In this document: in pieces, positions 1 to 10,554 of the stretch | Numbering within the stretch: position 1 is the stretch's first letter | Layout: every line of letters begins with the position of its first letter | Assembly: GCA_022450705.1 (NCBI GenBank) | Contig: JAKUPP010000007.1 | Location: forward strand, 1-44,271 | DNA: 44,271 nt | Source of the DNA: Alphaproteobacteria bacterium | GTDB lineage: Bacteria; Pseudomonadota; Alphaproteobacteria; GCA-002720895 | Reading direction: 5' to 3' | Made by a program: the position numbers and the translations under genes | The notes under the pieces: generated by a model | Database searches by the model: none | Told to the model about the DNA's origin: nothing | What the model saw: the letters and a program-made list of their open reading frames with translations, nothing else

Positions 1-27
1 TTATATTATTTATAATCATAATATACA

Positions 28-480
28 ATGAATAAATTAAAGATAATTTTTAAAGTAATTTTTACTATACTTTTTTTTCAATTAAATTCATGTGGTTTAA
101 AAGTCGTTGAGAACCATGGTCAAATATATGAAAAAAATATAGACTTCAATGAACTACAAATTGGAAAAACAACAAAGAATGAAGTAGTTGAAATGCTCGG
201 AAGTCCGTCAACTACAAGTAATTTTGATAAAGAACAAAGTTGGATTTATATAAGTTCCGAGTTTAAAAAATATGTTTTTTTGGATGGAAAAAACACTGAT
301 CAAAAAATATTAATACTTTCTTTCAATGATAAAACTCTAAATAATAAAGAAGTTTTATTGAAAAATGATATTAATAATATTGAATACGAAGAAACAATAA
401 CAGATAGTAGAGGAAAAAAAATAAACTGGATTAAAGAATTTTTCACTAATCTAAATCCTGATCCATACGGAAAAAAATAA
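28..480 (+). CDS. bamE: Outer membrane assembly lipoprotein BamE/SmpA/OmlA family
   Basis: N-terminal lipoprotein-like signal (FQLNSCG) and SmpA/OmlA-type segment 'LQIGKTTKNEVVEMLGSPS...WIYIS'. Confidence 0.8.
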   Translation: MNKLKIIFKVIFTILFFQLNSCGLKVVENHGQIYEKNIDFNELQIGKTTKNEVVEMLGSPSTTSNFDKEQSWIYISSEFKKYVFLDGKNTDQKILILSFNDKTLNNKEVLLKNDINNIEYEETITDSRGKKINWIKEFFTNLNPDPYGKK

Positions 481-506
481 AATAGTAAAAAAAATTAAAA
501 TCTTAT

Positions 507-2600
507 TTAGTAGGCTATAAAACTTAATAATAATAAAGCAACAATGTTTGTTATCTTTATCATTGGATTAATTGCAGGACCAGCTGTGTCTTTATAAGGA
601 TCTCCAACAGTATCTCCTGTAACTGCAGCTTTGTGAGCTTCGGATCCTTTGCCTCCCAAGTTGCCATCTTCTATATATTTTTTTGCATTATCCCATGCGC
701 CGCCACCTGCTGTCATTGAAATAGCAACAAATAATCCTGTCACAATTATTCCTAATAGCATTGCCCCTACTGCTGCTAAGGCAGATCCTTGGTCAGAGAT
801 TACTAAAATAAAAAAATATAAAATAATTGGTGATAAAACAGGAAGTAATGATGGTATTATCATTTCTTTTATCGCTGTCCTTGTTAGCAAATCAACGCAT
901 TTTCCATACTCTGGTTTTGTTTTACCAGACATAATTCCTTTTATTTGAGAAAATTGTCTTCTAACTTCAATAACAACTGAAGATCCAGCTCTTCCAACTG
1001 CTGTCATGCCCATTGAAGCAAAAAGATATGGTAATAGACCACCAAAAATTAAACCGACAACAACATATGGGTTTGATAAACTAAAATCAATATTTGATAC
1101 ATTAATAAGATTGCTTTCAATAAAATAATTTAAATCCTCAGTATAAGTTGCAAACAAAACTAATGCTCCTAACCCGGCAGAACCAATGGCGTAACCCTTG
1201 GTAATGGCTTTGGTTGTGTTACCGACAGCATCAAGAGAATCTGTAACTTTTCTAACATTTTTATCTAATTTAGACATTTCTGCAATACCTCCTGCATTAT
1301 CAGTAACAGGACCATACGCATCTAAAGCAACTACCATTCCTGCTAGAGCAAGCATAGAAGTAACTGAAATTGCTATACCAAACAATCCTGCTAATTTAAA
1401 AGATATAATTATACCAAAACATATGATAAGTGCAGGTATAGCTGTTGCTTCTAAACTTACCGCTAATCCTCGGATAATATTTGTAGCATGCCCAGTCTCA
1501 GATGATTTTGCAATACTTTGCACAGGTTTAAAATTTGTACCTGTATAATATTCAGTGACCCAAATTAGTAAACTTGTAATTACAAGTCCGGTAATTCCGC
1601 AATAAAATAAATCCTCGCCATCAAAATTTTTCTCATTTATTAAAAATGTTTGATCTAAACCTATAAACAAATCTGTTAAAAACCATAAACTTATTGCAGA
1701 TAAAATAGCTGTTGCAAAAAAACCTTTATATAAAGCTCCCATAACATTATTTGATTTTCCAAGTCTGACAAAAAAAGTACCTATTATGCTTGTTATAATA
1801 CAGACTCCGCCAATTGCTATTGGGTAAGACATCATTTTAAATATAAGATCACTTCCACTAAAAAAAATTGATGCTAATACCATTGTTGCAACAACTGTAA
1901 CAACATAAGTTTCAAACAAATCTGCTGCCATACCAGCACAATCTCCGACGTTATCACCTACGTTATCTGCTATAACTGCTGGATTTCTAGGATCATCTTC
2001 TGGTATTCCAGCTTCAACCTTACCAACTAAATCGGCTCCAACATCAGCGCCTTTAGTAAAAATTCCACCACCTAGTCTAGCAAATATAGAAATTAGCGAT
2101 GCTCCAAAACTTAAACCAACAAGAGGCTCTATTAATCCTCTTCCATCAATTCCTTTGTTTAATAAAAAGGCATAATATCCACTAACTGATAACAATGCTA
2201 ATCCAACAACAAGCATGCCAGTTACTGAACCAGCTCTAAAAGCAATGCTTAAACCTTCCTTTAATCCTTTAGAAGCAGCAGCAGCAGTTCTTACATTCGA
2301 TCTTACTGATATATGCATACCAACATACCCAGCTAAACCAGACAATATTGCTCCTAATAAAAAACCAAACGCTACATAAAAATTAAAAAAATAGAAAATT
2401 AATATAAAAATTGTAAAGCCGACATAAGATATTGTTAAATATTGTCTATTTAAATAAGCATTTGCACCTTCTTGTATGGCTTGTGAAATTTCTCGCATTT
2501 TATCATTACCTGAATCAGAATTCAAAATGCTTTTCGAAGCTAAAAAACCATAGATAATTGAACTTAGTCCGCAAATAATTGAAAAAAGAATTGGATTCAT
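507..2600 (-). CDS. hppA: Membrane-bound proton-translocating pyrophosphatase, K+-independent type
   Basis: Multi-TM, '[49 protein letters not shown]' and '[18 protein letters not shown]' signatures. Confidence 0.97.
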   Translation of the reverse strand: MNPILFSIICGLSSIIYGFLASKSILNSDSGNDKMREISQAIQEGANAYLNRQYLTISYVGFTIFILIFYFFNFYVAFGFLLGAILSGLAGYVGMHISVRSNVRTAAAASKGLKEGLSIAFRAGSVTGMLVVGLALLSVSGYYAFLLNKGIDGRGLIEPLVGLSFGASLISIFARLGGGIFTKGADVGADLVGKVEAGIPEDDPRNPAVIADNVGDNVGDCAGMAADLFETYVVTVVATMVLASIFFSGSDLIFKMMSYPIAIGGVCIITSIIGTFFVRLGKSNNVMGALYKGFFATAILSAISLWFLTDLFIGLDQTFLINEKNFDGEDLFYCGITGLVITSLLIWVTEYYTGTNFKPVQSIAKSSETGHATNIIRGLAVSLEATAIPALIICFGIIISFKLAGLFGIAISVTSMLALAGMVVALDAYGPVTDNAGGIAEMSKLDKNVRKVTDSLDAVGNTTKAITKGYAIGSAGLGALVLFATYTEDLNYFIESNLINVSNIDFSLSNPYVVVGLIFGGLLPYLFASMGMTAVGRAGSSVVIEVRRQFSQIKGIMSGKTKPEYGKCVDLLTRTAIKEMIIPSLLPVLSPIILYFFILVISDQGSALAAVGAMLLGIIVTGLFVAISMTAGGGAWDNAKKYIEDGNLGGKGSEAHKAAVTGDTVGDPYKDTAGPAINPMIKITNIVALLLLSFIAY

Positions 2601-2639
2601 AATCTATCAGTTTTAAATAGTTTTTTATAAAAAATCAAA

Positions 2640-3614
2640 TTAAAAATGCTTAAAGCCTAAACTTTTAAATGATAATTCCTGATTATTCTTATTTAAAATT
2701 ACAAGTTTTCTTTTTTTTATAATATTTCCTATTTTTGTTATTTTTATAGAATTTTTTTTTGCTAAAGAATTTATTTTTGTTGAATTGTTTTTATTTGCAG
2801 TAAAAATTAACTGATAATCTTCCCCACAAGTAAATAAATAATCAATATTAATCTTTTTTTTAATAATTAAACTTTTAGTTTCTTTTGAAAATGGAATGTT
2901 TTCACTCATAATTATAGCTCCGCATTTAGATGCAGTTATAATATTGTTTAAATCAGCAAGTAAGCCATCTGAAATATCTGTTGCTGAATTAGCGAATAAA
3001 AATAATTTTTTCCCAAATTTAACTGGTGGATTTGGCAATTTATGACGATTTATATAAAAATTATTTAAATAATTATTTAATTTTAATTTTTTTAATAAAA
3101 TTTTATAACCAATTCCACTATCTCCAATATTTCCAGTTACATAAATATCGTCATCTAACTTTGCATCAGATCTTTTAATAATTTTTTTATTTTTATAACC
3201 AAATAAAGTTAAAGATAGTATTAAAGGGCCTTTTGTTAATACAGTGTCTCCGCCTAGAAGTTTAATTTGGTATTTTGATTGATCTTGTTTTAAGCCCTTA
3301 GCAAATAATTTAATCCAATTTATTAATTTTTTTTTATTTTTGTAATTAGGTAAAGATAAATTTAGTGTATATCCAAATGGATCAGCGCTCATAGATGCTA
3401 AATCAGATAAATTTACTCTTAATAACTTTTTCGCTATTAATAAAGGATTTTTCTCATTTTTCTCAAAGTGATCTCCTTCAACAATAGAGTCTGTACCAAC
3501 AATTAATTGCTTTTTTTTTGGCAATAAAGCAGCATCATCGTCTAAATTTAAAGAAAAATCTTTTTTTAATGATAATGGTAAAAAAAATTTTTTTATAACT
3601 TCGTATTCATTCAT
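2640..3614 (-). CDS. thiL: Thiamine-monophosphate kinase
   Basis: 'DDAALL..GTDSIVEGDHF', 'NLSDLASMSADPFGYTL', 'ATDISDGLLADL' motifs; adjacent to nusB as is common. Confidence 0.93.
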   Translation of the reverse strand: MNEYEVIKKFFLPLSLKKDFSLNLDDDAALLPKKKQLIVGTDSIVEGDHFEKNEKNPLLIAKKLLRVNLSDLASMSADPFGYTLNLSLPNYKNKKKLINWIKLFAKGLKQDQSKYQIKLLGGDTVLTKGPLILSLTLFGYKNKKIIKRSDAKLDDDIYVTGNIGDSGIGYKILLKKLKLNNYLNNFYINRHKLPNPPVKFGKKLFLFANSATDISDGLLADLNNIITASKCGAIIMSENIPFSKETKSLIIKKKINIDYLFTCGEDYQLIFTANKNNSTKINSLAKKNSIKITKIGNIIKKRKLVILNKNNQELSFKSLGFKHF

Positions 3615-4038
3615 TAATTATATTATTTGCTATTTTATCTAAGATGCCGTTTATAAGACCAACCTCATTTTTATTCAAAAAAGAACTACTAACTTTATTA
3701 TATTCTGCAATTGATATTTTATGAGATAAATCTTTAAAATAAACAATCTCACATAATCCAAGTTCTAAAATTACTTTAATTATTGTTTCCATTTTAGAAA
3801 AATTTTTTTTTTTTACTGCATCTTCTAATTTTTTATCTAAAGTTTTTTTATTCTTAAGAGTTTCATTAACTAATTTAAAAAAAAAAAGTCTATCAGGAAT
3901 ATTTTTTGTTTCTTTATCCTTTAATAAATTTTTTTTTACTAGTGAAATATCGATGTTTTTATTAAGAGATAATTGATATAATGCTTGAGTTGCAAGCACT
4001 CTTGACCAAGACCTTGATCCTTTAATTTTTTTTTTCAT
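3607..4038 (-). CDS. nusB: Transcription antitermination protein NusB
   Basis: 'SRVLATQALYQL', 'ISIAEYNKVSSSFLNKNEVGLINGILDKIA'. Confidence 0.88.
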   Translation of the reverse strand: MKKKIKGSRSWSRVLATQALYQLSLNKNIDISLVKKNLLKDKETKNIPDRLFFFKLVNETLKNKKTLDKKLEDAVKKKNFSKMETIIKVILELGLCEIVYFKDLSHKISIAEYNKVSSSFLNKNEVGLINGILDKIANNIINE

Positions 4039-4559
4039 TTGTTTTTAGTTAAAAGCATAAGCAATGTTTGTACAGCATGCTCTGTACATTTAGTTAGTTT
4101 TTTCTTTGCTTCTGATATATTATTTGCATTAAATATTCCATTACTAACAGGCGTAGTTTTTTCGATACTAATTCTTTGTAAGTTAGTGAAAATAGCTGTG
4201 GAAATAGCTTGGTGATTAATAGTTTTACCTTTAATTATACATCCTAATGCTAAATACCCTGAATATCTAGGTTGGTTATTTAGATTCAATTGACTTAATT
4301 TAGACATTTGTAAAATATTATCCCTAATTTCTTTTTTATCCTTTCCTTCAAAAGATCCGGCTTGATTTTGTATATCTATTATGTCTTCTTCAATGCTTCT
4401 TGCTATTTCAAATGGTATATCGAATGAACCGGGAACTCCGGACAAGTCAAATTCAACAAGCTTAAAGTCTCTTAATTTTTTTTTAGATATTTCTAACATC
4501 TTAGATGTTATTTCATCTAAATAATAATTTGAATAAACTATCTTAATTTTCTTGTTCAT
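4035..4559 (-). CDS. ribH: 6,7-dimethyl-8-ribityllumazine synthase (divergent)
   Basis: 'VPGSFDIPFEIA' and 'GYLALGCIIKGKT' plus location in rib operon; carries an internal insertion and altered active-site motif. Confidence 0.8.
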   Translation of the reverse strand: MNKKIKIVYSNYYLDEITSKMLEISKKKLRDFKLVEFDLSGVPGSFDIPFEIARSIEEDIIDIQNQAGSFEGKDKKEIRDNILQMSKLSQLNLNNQPRYSGYLALGCIIKGKTINHQAISTAIFTNLQRISIEKTTPVSNGIFNANNISEAKKKLTKCTEHAVQTLLMLLTKNK

Positions 4560-5644
4560 TTTATTGGAATTGTGTTAACTACTTTTAATCCATACCCTTC
4601 AAGTCCTACAATAGTTTTTTTGCTATTAGATATTAAAATCATATTTTTAATTCCTAAATCAATTAAAATCTGCGCCCCAACTCCATAATCTCTTAATTGT
4701 AAATTTTTTTTATCATCAACATTGGATTTAATTCTTTGAGATAAAGTCCATGATCTTGGTTCTCTTATAATTACAATAACACCATTCTTTTTTTTAGATA
4801 TCATTTGCATAGATTTTTTTATTTGATTATCAATAAATAATGATGTTCCTAAAATATCAGTTAAAAAATTTAAGGCGTGTACTCTGACTAAGACTGGTTT
4901 TTTTGGATTAATTTTTCCTTTTACTAAAGCAATATGTTCAGCAGGAACTATCTTATTTTTATAAACTATTAAATCAAACAGTCCTCCATATTGGCTTTTA
5001 ATTTTTGTTTTTAAAGTTCTTTCAATAATTTTTTCTTTTTTTCTTCTATAAGAAATTAAATCAGAAATGGTCGCAATTTTTAATTTATGTTCTTTAGAAA
5101 ATTTAAATAAATCATCTCTTCTAGCCATTGTTCCATCATCGTTCATAATTTCACATATAACTCCGGAAGGATTTAAATTAGATAAAGTTGAAATGTCAAC
5201 AGCGGCTTCTGTGTGACCTGCTCTTACTAAAACCCCACCGTCTTGAGCTCTCAAAGGAAAAATATGTCCGGGAGTAGAAATATCTTTAGAATTTGTTTTT
5301 ATATTTATAGCCACCTGAATTGTTTTAGCTCTATCTTTTGCAGATATGCCAGTGGATATTCCTTTTTTTGCTTCAATAGATATAGTAAATGCAGTTTTTC
5401 TCCTTGCTGCATTATGTTGAGGCATTAATGGCAAATTTAATTCTTCAATTCTTTTTCCCGTAAGAGCAAGACAGATCAATCCTCTTCCATATTTTGCCAT
5501 AAAGTTTATTTTTTCTGAGTTAATATTTTGGGCTGGAACAACTAGGTCTCCTTCATTTTCTCTTTTTTCATCATCAACTAAAATAAACATCTTACCTTTT
5601 TTTGCATCTTTAATGATATCTTCTATTTTTGAGAATAAAGTCAT
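4556..5644 (-). CDS. ribB: 3,4-dihydroxy-2-butanone 4-phosphate synthase with degenerate GTP cyclohydrolase II-like C-terminal domain (RibBX-type)
   Basis: N-domain 'VDDEKRENEGDLVVPAQ', 'GRGLICLALT', 'TPGHIFPLRAQDGGVLVRAGHTEAAVDI'; C-domain resembles RibA but lacks the Cys and REGRG-type motifs. Confidence 0.93.
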   Translation of the reverse strand: MTLFSKIEDIIKDAKKGKMFILVDDEKRENEGDLVVPAQNINSEKINFMAKYGRGLICLALTGKRIEELNLPLMPQHNAARRKTAFTISIEAKKGISTGISAKDRAKTIQVAINIKTNSKDISTPGHIFPLRAQDGGVLVRAGHTEAAVDISTLSNLNPSGVICEIMNDDGTMARRDDLFKFSKEHKLKIATISDLISYRRKKEKIIERTLKTKIKSQYGGLFDLIVYKNKIVPAEHIALVKGKINPKKPVLVRVHALNFLTDILGTSLFIDNQIKKSMQMISKKKNGVIVIIREPRSWTLSQRIKSNVDDKKNLQLRDYGVGAQILIDLGIKNMILISNSKKTIVGLEGYGLKVVNTIPIK

Positions 5645-6246
5645 AATTTATTTATATTTACATAATTAGAAACATATCTTGCTAACATATCAATTTCTAA
5701 ATTTAATAATTCATTATTACCAATTTGATTAAATGTAGTATTTTTTAAGGTGTGTGGAATAATATTTACTTCAAAACTATTACTAGATACATCGTTTACT
5801 GTCAATGAAACACCATTAATTGCAATTGAACCTTTAGGTGCAATAAAGCTCTTTAGTTCAAAAGGAAGTTTAATTTTTAATATCATACTTGAGCCTTCAT
5901 ATTTCTTTGAAATTAATTTTGTTTTTATATCAATATGGCCAAAAACCAAATGTCCTGATATTTCATCACCGACTCTTAAAGAGGTTTCAAGATTAATTAA
6001 TGACTCTCTCTTCATTAAAGATAAATTGGATTTAGATAATGTTTCTTTAGAAGCTGTGATAGCAAACCAATTGTTCTTTTTCTTTTTCCCCTTTTTAATA
6101 ATAGTTAAACATACGCCGTTACAACTAATTGAAGAACCTATCTTTAATTTCTTAGAATTAATTCGTGTCGAAATATAAAATAATTTATCACCACTTTTTT
6201 TGATTTTAAAAACTTTTCCTATATCTTCTATAATTCCAGTAAACAT
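5641..6246 (-). CDS. ribE: Riboflavin synthase subunit alpha
   Basis: 'MFTGIIEDIGKV', 'SISCNGVCLTI', 'GHLVFGHID', 'IAINGVSLTVND' duplicated-domain motifs. Confidence 0.96.
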   Translation of the reverse strand: MFTGIIEDIGKVFKIKKSGDKLFYISTRINSKKLKIGSSISCNGVCLTIIKKGKKKKNNWFAITASKETLSKSNLSLMKRESLINLETSLRVGDEISGHLVFGHIDIKTKLISKKYEGSSMILKIKLPFELKSFIAPKGSIAINGVSLTVNDVSSNSFEVNIIPHTLKNTTFNQIGNNELLNLEIDMLARYVSNYVNINKL

Positions 6247-7334
6247 TATTTTTCATATATTCTTAGAGTATCATTACCAATAATTCTAGATGATGAAAGT
6301 TTAAAACCTAAACTTTCAATATTTTTGATATTTAACATTTTTTCAGAAAGAATAGTCTTTGATTTGATAATTTCATTAGATTTAAAATAATAAATTTTAT
6401 TTATTAAATTATATTTTAAAAAAGCAATATTTAAATTTGGTCCGGCTTCTAATAAAACATTAACAAACCCCATCTCCCCAATTTTGAATAATATTTTTTT
6501 TAAATTAATTCTCTCTTGATTTTGATCTAAGCATTTTATTGTGACTCCATATTGTTTTAGTTTTAAAATTTTTTTCTTATCATTTGTATTTGTAAAAACA
6601 TAAGTTTTAATATTTTTTGCAGTTTTAACAATTTTAAAATTTTCTTTTATTCTTAACTTACTATCTAAAATAAACCTAACAGGTGATAAATTCTCCATAT
6701 TACTATGTCTGCAATTTAATAAGGGATTATCTTCCATGACTGTATTAATGCCCGTGATAACTGCATCAAACTTTGCTCTTAAAAAATTACCATACATCCT
6801 AGAATCTTTTGATGTAATCCATTTTTTATTTTTATTTATCATTTTTCCATTTCTACTAACTGCAATTTTTGAAGAAACAAAAGGTATTTTCTTTTTTATT
6901 TTATAAAAAAAACTTAAATGTATTTTTTTAATTTCATTTTCTAGTATACCGACGGAAATTTTGATTTTTTTTTTTCTTAATTTACTAATACCTTTTCCAT
7001 TAACTTTAGGATTTGGATCTTTTAATCCTATTACTACTCTTTTTATTTTTGATTTTATAATCTGGTCAACGCAAGGTGGTGATTTTCCATAATGTGAACA
7101 TGGTTCTAAAGTTGTATATAATGTTGCTCCGGAAAGATTTTTTTTTTTTAAAGCAAGTACTTCAGCATGTGGGACGCCTCCTGGTTGTGTCCAACCTCTG
7201 CTAATTATTTGATTATTTTTTACTACGACTGCTCCTACAGATGGATTAGGGTAAGTATTGCCAATTCCTCTTAAAGAAATATTAAGAGCGTTCCTCATAA
7301 AATATCTATCTCTAGCAGAACTTATTCGCTCCAT
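6246..7334 (-). CDS. ribD: Bifunctional diaminohydroxyphosphoribosylaminopyrimidine deaminase / 5-amino-6-(5-phosphoribosylamino)uracil reductase
   Basis: 'HAEVLAL', 'TLEPCSHYGKSPPC', reductase domain 'VNVLLEAGPNLN'. Confidence 0.95.
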   Translation of the reverse strand: MERISSARDRYFMRNALNISLRGIGNTYPNPSVGAVVVKNNQIISRGWTQPGGVPHAEVLALKKKNLSGATLYTTLEPCSHYGKSPPCVDQIIKSKIKRVVIGLKDPNPKVNGKGISKLRKKKIKISVGILENEIKKIHLSFFYKIKKKIPFVSSKIAVSRNGKMINKNKKWITSKDSRMYGNFLRAKFDAVITGINTVMEDNPLLNCRHSNMENLSPVRFILDSKLRIKENFKIVKTAKNIKTYVFTNTNDKKKILKLKQYGVTIKCLDQNQERINLKKILFKIGEMGFVNVLLEAGPNLNIAFLKYNLINKIYYFKSNEIIKSKTILSEKMLNIKNIESLGFKLSSSRIIGNDTLRIYEK

Positions 7335-7345
7335 ATATTAGATTT

Positions 7346-8644
7346 TTAAATTAATTTAGAATAAATAGGAAATTTTTTACATAAATCTAAGACTTGCCCT
7401 TTAACTTTTTCTTCTGTTTCAGAATTATCATGTAAATTCTTTTCTAGACCATCTAAAACATCGCCAATTAGGTTTCCAATTAATTCAAACTCTTTTTCTT
7501 TAAAGCCTCGAGATGTTCCAGCTGGGGATCCTAGTCTAACTCCTGATGTAATCCATGGTTTTTCTGGATCAAAAGGTACGCCGTTTTTATTACAGGTTAA
7601 CCCTGCTCTTTCTAAGCTAGCTTCAGCATCTTTGCCTGTTAATTTTTTTGGTCTTAGATCAACTAAAACTAAATGTGAATCTGTTCCTCCAGAAACAATA
7701 TCTACTCCTCTTTTAATTAAGGTTGATGCTAATATTTTTGCATTCTTAACTACATCACTAATATAAGTTTTAAATTCCGGTTGCAATGCTTCTCCGTAAG
7801 CAACCGCTTTTGCAGCAATAACATGCATTAACGGCCCACCCTGCATGCCTGGAAAAACCGCAGAATTAAATTTTTTTCCTAATTCTTCATCATTTGATAA
7901 TATCATTCCTCCTCTAGGGCCACGTAAAGTTTTGTGGGTTGTGGTTGTTACAACATGAGCATGTGGAAGCGGAGAAGGATATAGTCCTCCAGCAACACAT
8001 CCTGCAAAATGAGCCATATCCACTAAAAAATAAGCTCCAACTTTGTCTGCAATTTCTCTAATTTTTTTAAAATCTATTATTCTTGGATAAGCAGAACCGC
8101 CAGCAATAATAATTTTTGCTTTATTTTCTACAGCAAGTTTTTCGATTTGATTATAATCTAATAATGCATCTTCTTTTTTTACCCCGTATTGAACAGCATT
8201 AAACCATTTACCAGAAACATTAGGAGCTGCTCCATGTGTTAAATGACCACCTGCGTCTAAAGACATACCAACAACGGTGTCATGAGGTTCAACCAATGCT
8301 AACATAACTGCTTGATTTGCTTGCGATCCAGAATTAGGTTGAACATTTGCATATTTACAATTAAAAATTTTTTTTGCTCTATCAATCGCTAAATTTTCAA
8401 CTACATCATAATACTCGCACCCACCGTAATATCTTTTACCAGGATATCCTTCAGCATATTTATTAGTCATTAATGATCCTTGTGCCTGCATAACTGCAAG
8501 TGATACAATGTTTTCAGAAGCAATTAGTTCGATTTGATTGCTTTGTCTATCATATTCTTTTTGCAAAGCTTTTGTTATTTCAGGATCTATTGATTCAAGA
8601 TTGTCTTGAAAAAATTTATTTTGAACATCTGTTTGTATACTCAT
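7346..8644 (-). CDS. glyA: Serine hydroxymethyltransferase
   Basis: '[11 protein letters not shown]', '[18 protein letters not shown]', '[16 protein letters not shown]'. Confidence 0.98.
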   Translation of the reverse strand: MSIQTDVQNKFFQDNLESIDPEITKALQKEYDRQSNQIELIASENIVSLAVMQAQGSLMTNKYAEGYPGKRYYGGCEYYDVVENLAIDRAKKIFNCKYANVQPNSGSQANQAVMLALVEPHDTVVGMSLDAGGHLTHGAAPNVSGKWFNAVQYGVKKEDALLDYNQIEKLAVENKAKIIIAGGSAYPRIIDFKKIREIADKVGAYFLVDMAHFAGCVAGGLYPSPLPHAHVVTTTTHKTLRGPRGGMILSNDEELGKKFNSAVFPGMQGGPLMHVIAAKAVAYGEALQPEFKTYISDVVKNAKILASTLIKRGVDIVSGGTDSHLVLVDLRPKKLTGKDAEASLERAGLTCNKNGVPFDPEKPWITSGVRLGSPAGTSRGFKEKEFELIGNLIGDVLDGLEKNLHDNSETEEKVKGQVLDLCKKFPIYSKLI

Positions 8645-8668
8645 TTTATTTACAAAAATAATAAAATA

Positions 8669-9100
8669 TTAATCTATTTTTTCCACACGTTTTTGATGTC
8701 TTCCTCCATCAAACGAAGTGTTAATAAATATTTTAAAACAATTTTTAGCTTCGTCTACATCTATTTGTCTTCCTGGTAAGACTAAAATATTCGCATTATT
8801 ATGTTGTCTTGCAAGTTTAGCATCATCTGTATTCTTACACAATGCTGCCCTAATACCTTTAAATCTATTTGCAGTCATAGACATGCCAATTCCTGATCCG
8901 CAAATTAATACTGCAATATCGCTTTTATTATTTAAAATATTTTCAACTGCTAACTTTGCAAAATCTGGATAATCTACAGATTCACTTGAATTTGTTCCAC
9001 AATCAAGAACTTCAAAATCCATACCTAAAATTTCTTTTTTTAAAGCATTCTTTAAATCATATCCAGCATGGTCGCATGCAATTGTAATGTTTTTACTCAT
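8669..9100 (-). CDS. rpiB: Ribose-5-phosphate isomerase B
   Basis: 'ACDHAGYDLKN', 'ICGSGIGMSMTANRFKGIRAALC', 'RQHNNANIL'. Confidence 0.95.
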   Translation of the reverse strand: MSKNITIACDHAGYDLKNALKKEILGMDFEVLDCGTNSSESVDYPDFAKLAVENILNNKSDIAVLICGSGIGMSMTANRFKGIRAALCKNTDDAKLARQHNNANILVLPGRQIDVDEAKNCFKIFINTSFDGGRHQKRVEKID

Positions 9101-9117
9101 AAATAAATTTTATCTCT

Positions 9118-10554
9118 TTAATCATTATTTAAAAAACTTTTTTTATAATTAAACAAATCTTTTTTAAGCTCTGATGCCAAAAAATACATTCCTATCACGT
9201 TAGGAAAAGCCATTGCAAAAATCATCGCATCTGAGAAATGAATTACACTGTCTAATTCTGATGCTGCTCCAATTATAATAAATATACAAAAAATGATTTT
9301 ATAAAAATTTTCAGCATAAATACTATTACCTGCTAAATAAGTCCATGCTTTCATTCCGTAATATGACCAAGTAATTATAGTTGAAAAAGCAAACAATATT
9401 ACAGCTAGAGATAATACGTAAGGAAACCAACTTATATCTTTCTTAAATGCTTCAGAAGTTAACTCAACACCCGAGATGCTAGAAGAAGGATCGTAAGCTC
9501 CGGAAATAATAATAACTAAAGCTGTCATTGTGCATATTATTATTGTGTCAAAAAAAGGTTCAAAAAGTGAAACAAATCCAACTGACATATGATCATTACT
9601 TTTAACGGCAGAATAGGCAATTGGAGCAGAGCCAATACCAGCTTCATTAGAGAAAGTTGCTCTTTGAAAACCAACTATAAGAACTCCTAAAATCCCTCCC
9701 ATTCCCGCTTCTGGAGTAAAAGCTTTGGTGAAAATACTATTTATTGCGCCAGGTAGCATTTCATAATTTATAAAAATTATCACTAATGCTGCTAAAGAAT
9801 AAATACCTCCCATGAATGGAACAACTTTTTCTGTAACTCTTGCAATACCTTTTATCCCACCAATAATTACAATACCCACGACAAATGCTAGAAAAAAACC
9901 AAATAACCATCCATAACCATAAAAAATACTTGCTTCTCCACCGGTTGCAGTAACTAACTGTTTAAATGACTGATTGGCTTGAAACATATTTCCGCCACCA
10001 AAAGAACCAAATACAGCAAATATAGCAAAAAAAACGGCTAGAACTTTTCCTAATCCAGCATATCCGACTTCGCTAAGACCTCTGCTTAAGTAATACATGG
10101 GACCGCCTGAAACTGTTCCGTTACTATTAAAAATTCTATATTTTAATCCCAAAGAACATTCAACAAATTTAGCAGCCATAGCTAAAAAGCCCGCAAAAAT
10201 CATCCAAAGTGTTGCTCCTGGTCCACCTAAAGATACTGCAACTGCAACCCCTGCAATATTACCTAGGCCTACTGTCCCGGAAAGTGCTGCGGTTAATGCC
10301 TGAAAATGAGTTACTTCACCTTTTGCTTTCTTAAATCTATTTTTAAATTTTCCAGAAATAAGATCTATCGAATGCTTAAATCCCCAAATATTTACAAACT
10401 TTAAATAAAAACTAAAAAATAATGCTGCTAGAAAAAGCCATAAAACTATTAACTTTAATTGAGCTTCACCATATTGGACACTATAAAAAATAATATTAGA
10501 AATAAATTCTGATACTGGTTCAAACTTTTCATTTATTACATGATCTAATCTCAT
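9118..10554 (-). CDS. Alanine/glycine:cation (Na+) symporter, AGCS family
   Basis: 'TAALSGTVGLGNIAGVAVAVSLGGPGATLWM', 'FSNEAGIGSAPIAYSA'. Confidence 0.93.
   Translation of the reverse strand: MRLDHVINEKFEPVSEFISNIIFYSVQYGEAQLKLIVLWLFLAALFFSFYLKFVNIWGFKHSIDLISGKFKNRFKKAKGEVTHFQALTAALSGTVGLGNIAGVAVAVSLGGPGATLWMIFAGFLAMAAKFVECSLGLKYRIFNSNGTVSGGPMYYLSRGLSEVGYAGLGKVLAVFFAIFAVFGSFGGGNMFQANQSFKQLVTATGGEASIFYGYGWLFGFFLAFVVGIVIIGGIKGIARVTEKVVPFMGGIYSLAALVIIFINYEMLPGAINSIFTKAFTPEAGMGGILGVLIVGFQRATFSNEAGIGSAPIAYSAVKSNDHMSVGFVSLFEPFFDTIIICTMTALVIIISGAYDPSSSISGVELTSEAFKKDISWFPYVLSLAVILFAFSTIITWSYYGMKAWTYLAGNSIYAENFYKIIFCIFIIIGAASELDSVIHFSDAMIFAMAFPNVIGMYFLASELKKDLFNYKKSFLNND

Noticed and set aside
649-948. 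ORFs antisense to hppA (649-948 and 1198-1548 +)
   Set aside because: Fully inside a confidently identified gene on the opposite strand, low-complexity composition, no family motif; shadow ORFs of an AT-rich gene.
5243-6178. ORFs 5243-5428 + and 5750-6178 + opposite ribBA and ribE
   Set aside because: Antisense shadows of canonical riboflavin genes with no recognisable domain.
8718-10303. Antisense ORFs opposite rpiB and AGCS (8718-8972, 10097-10303 +)
   Set aside because: Contained in well-supported genes, no motifs.
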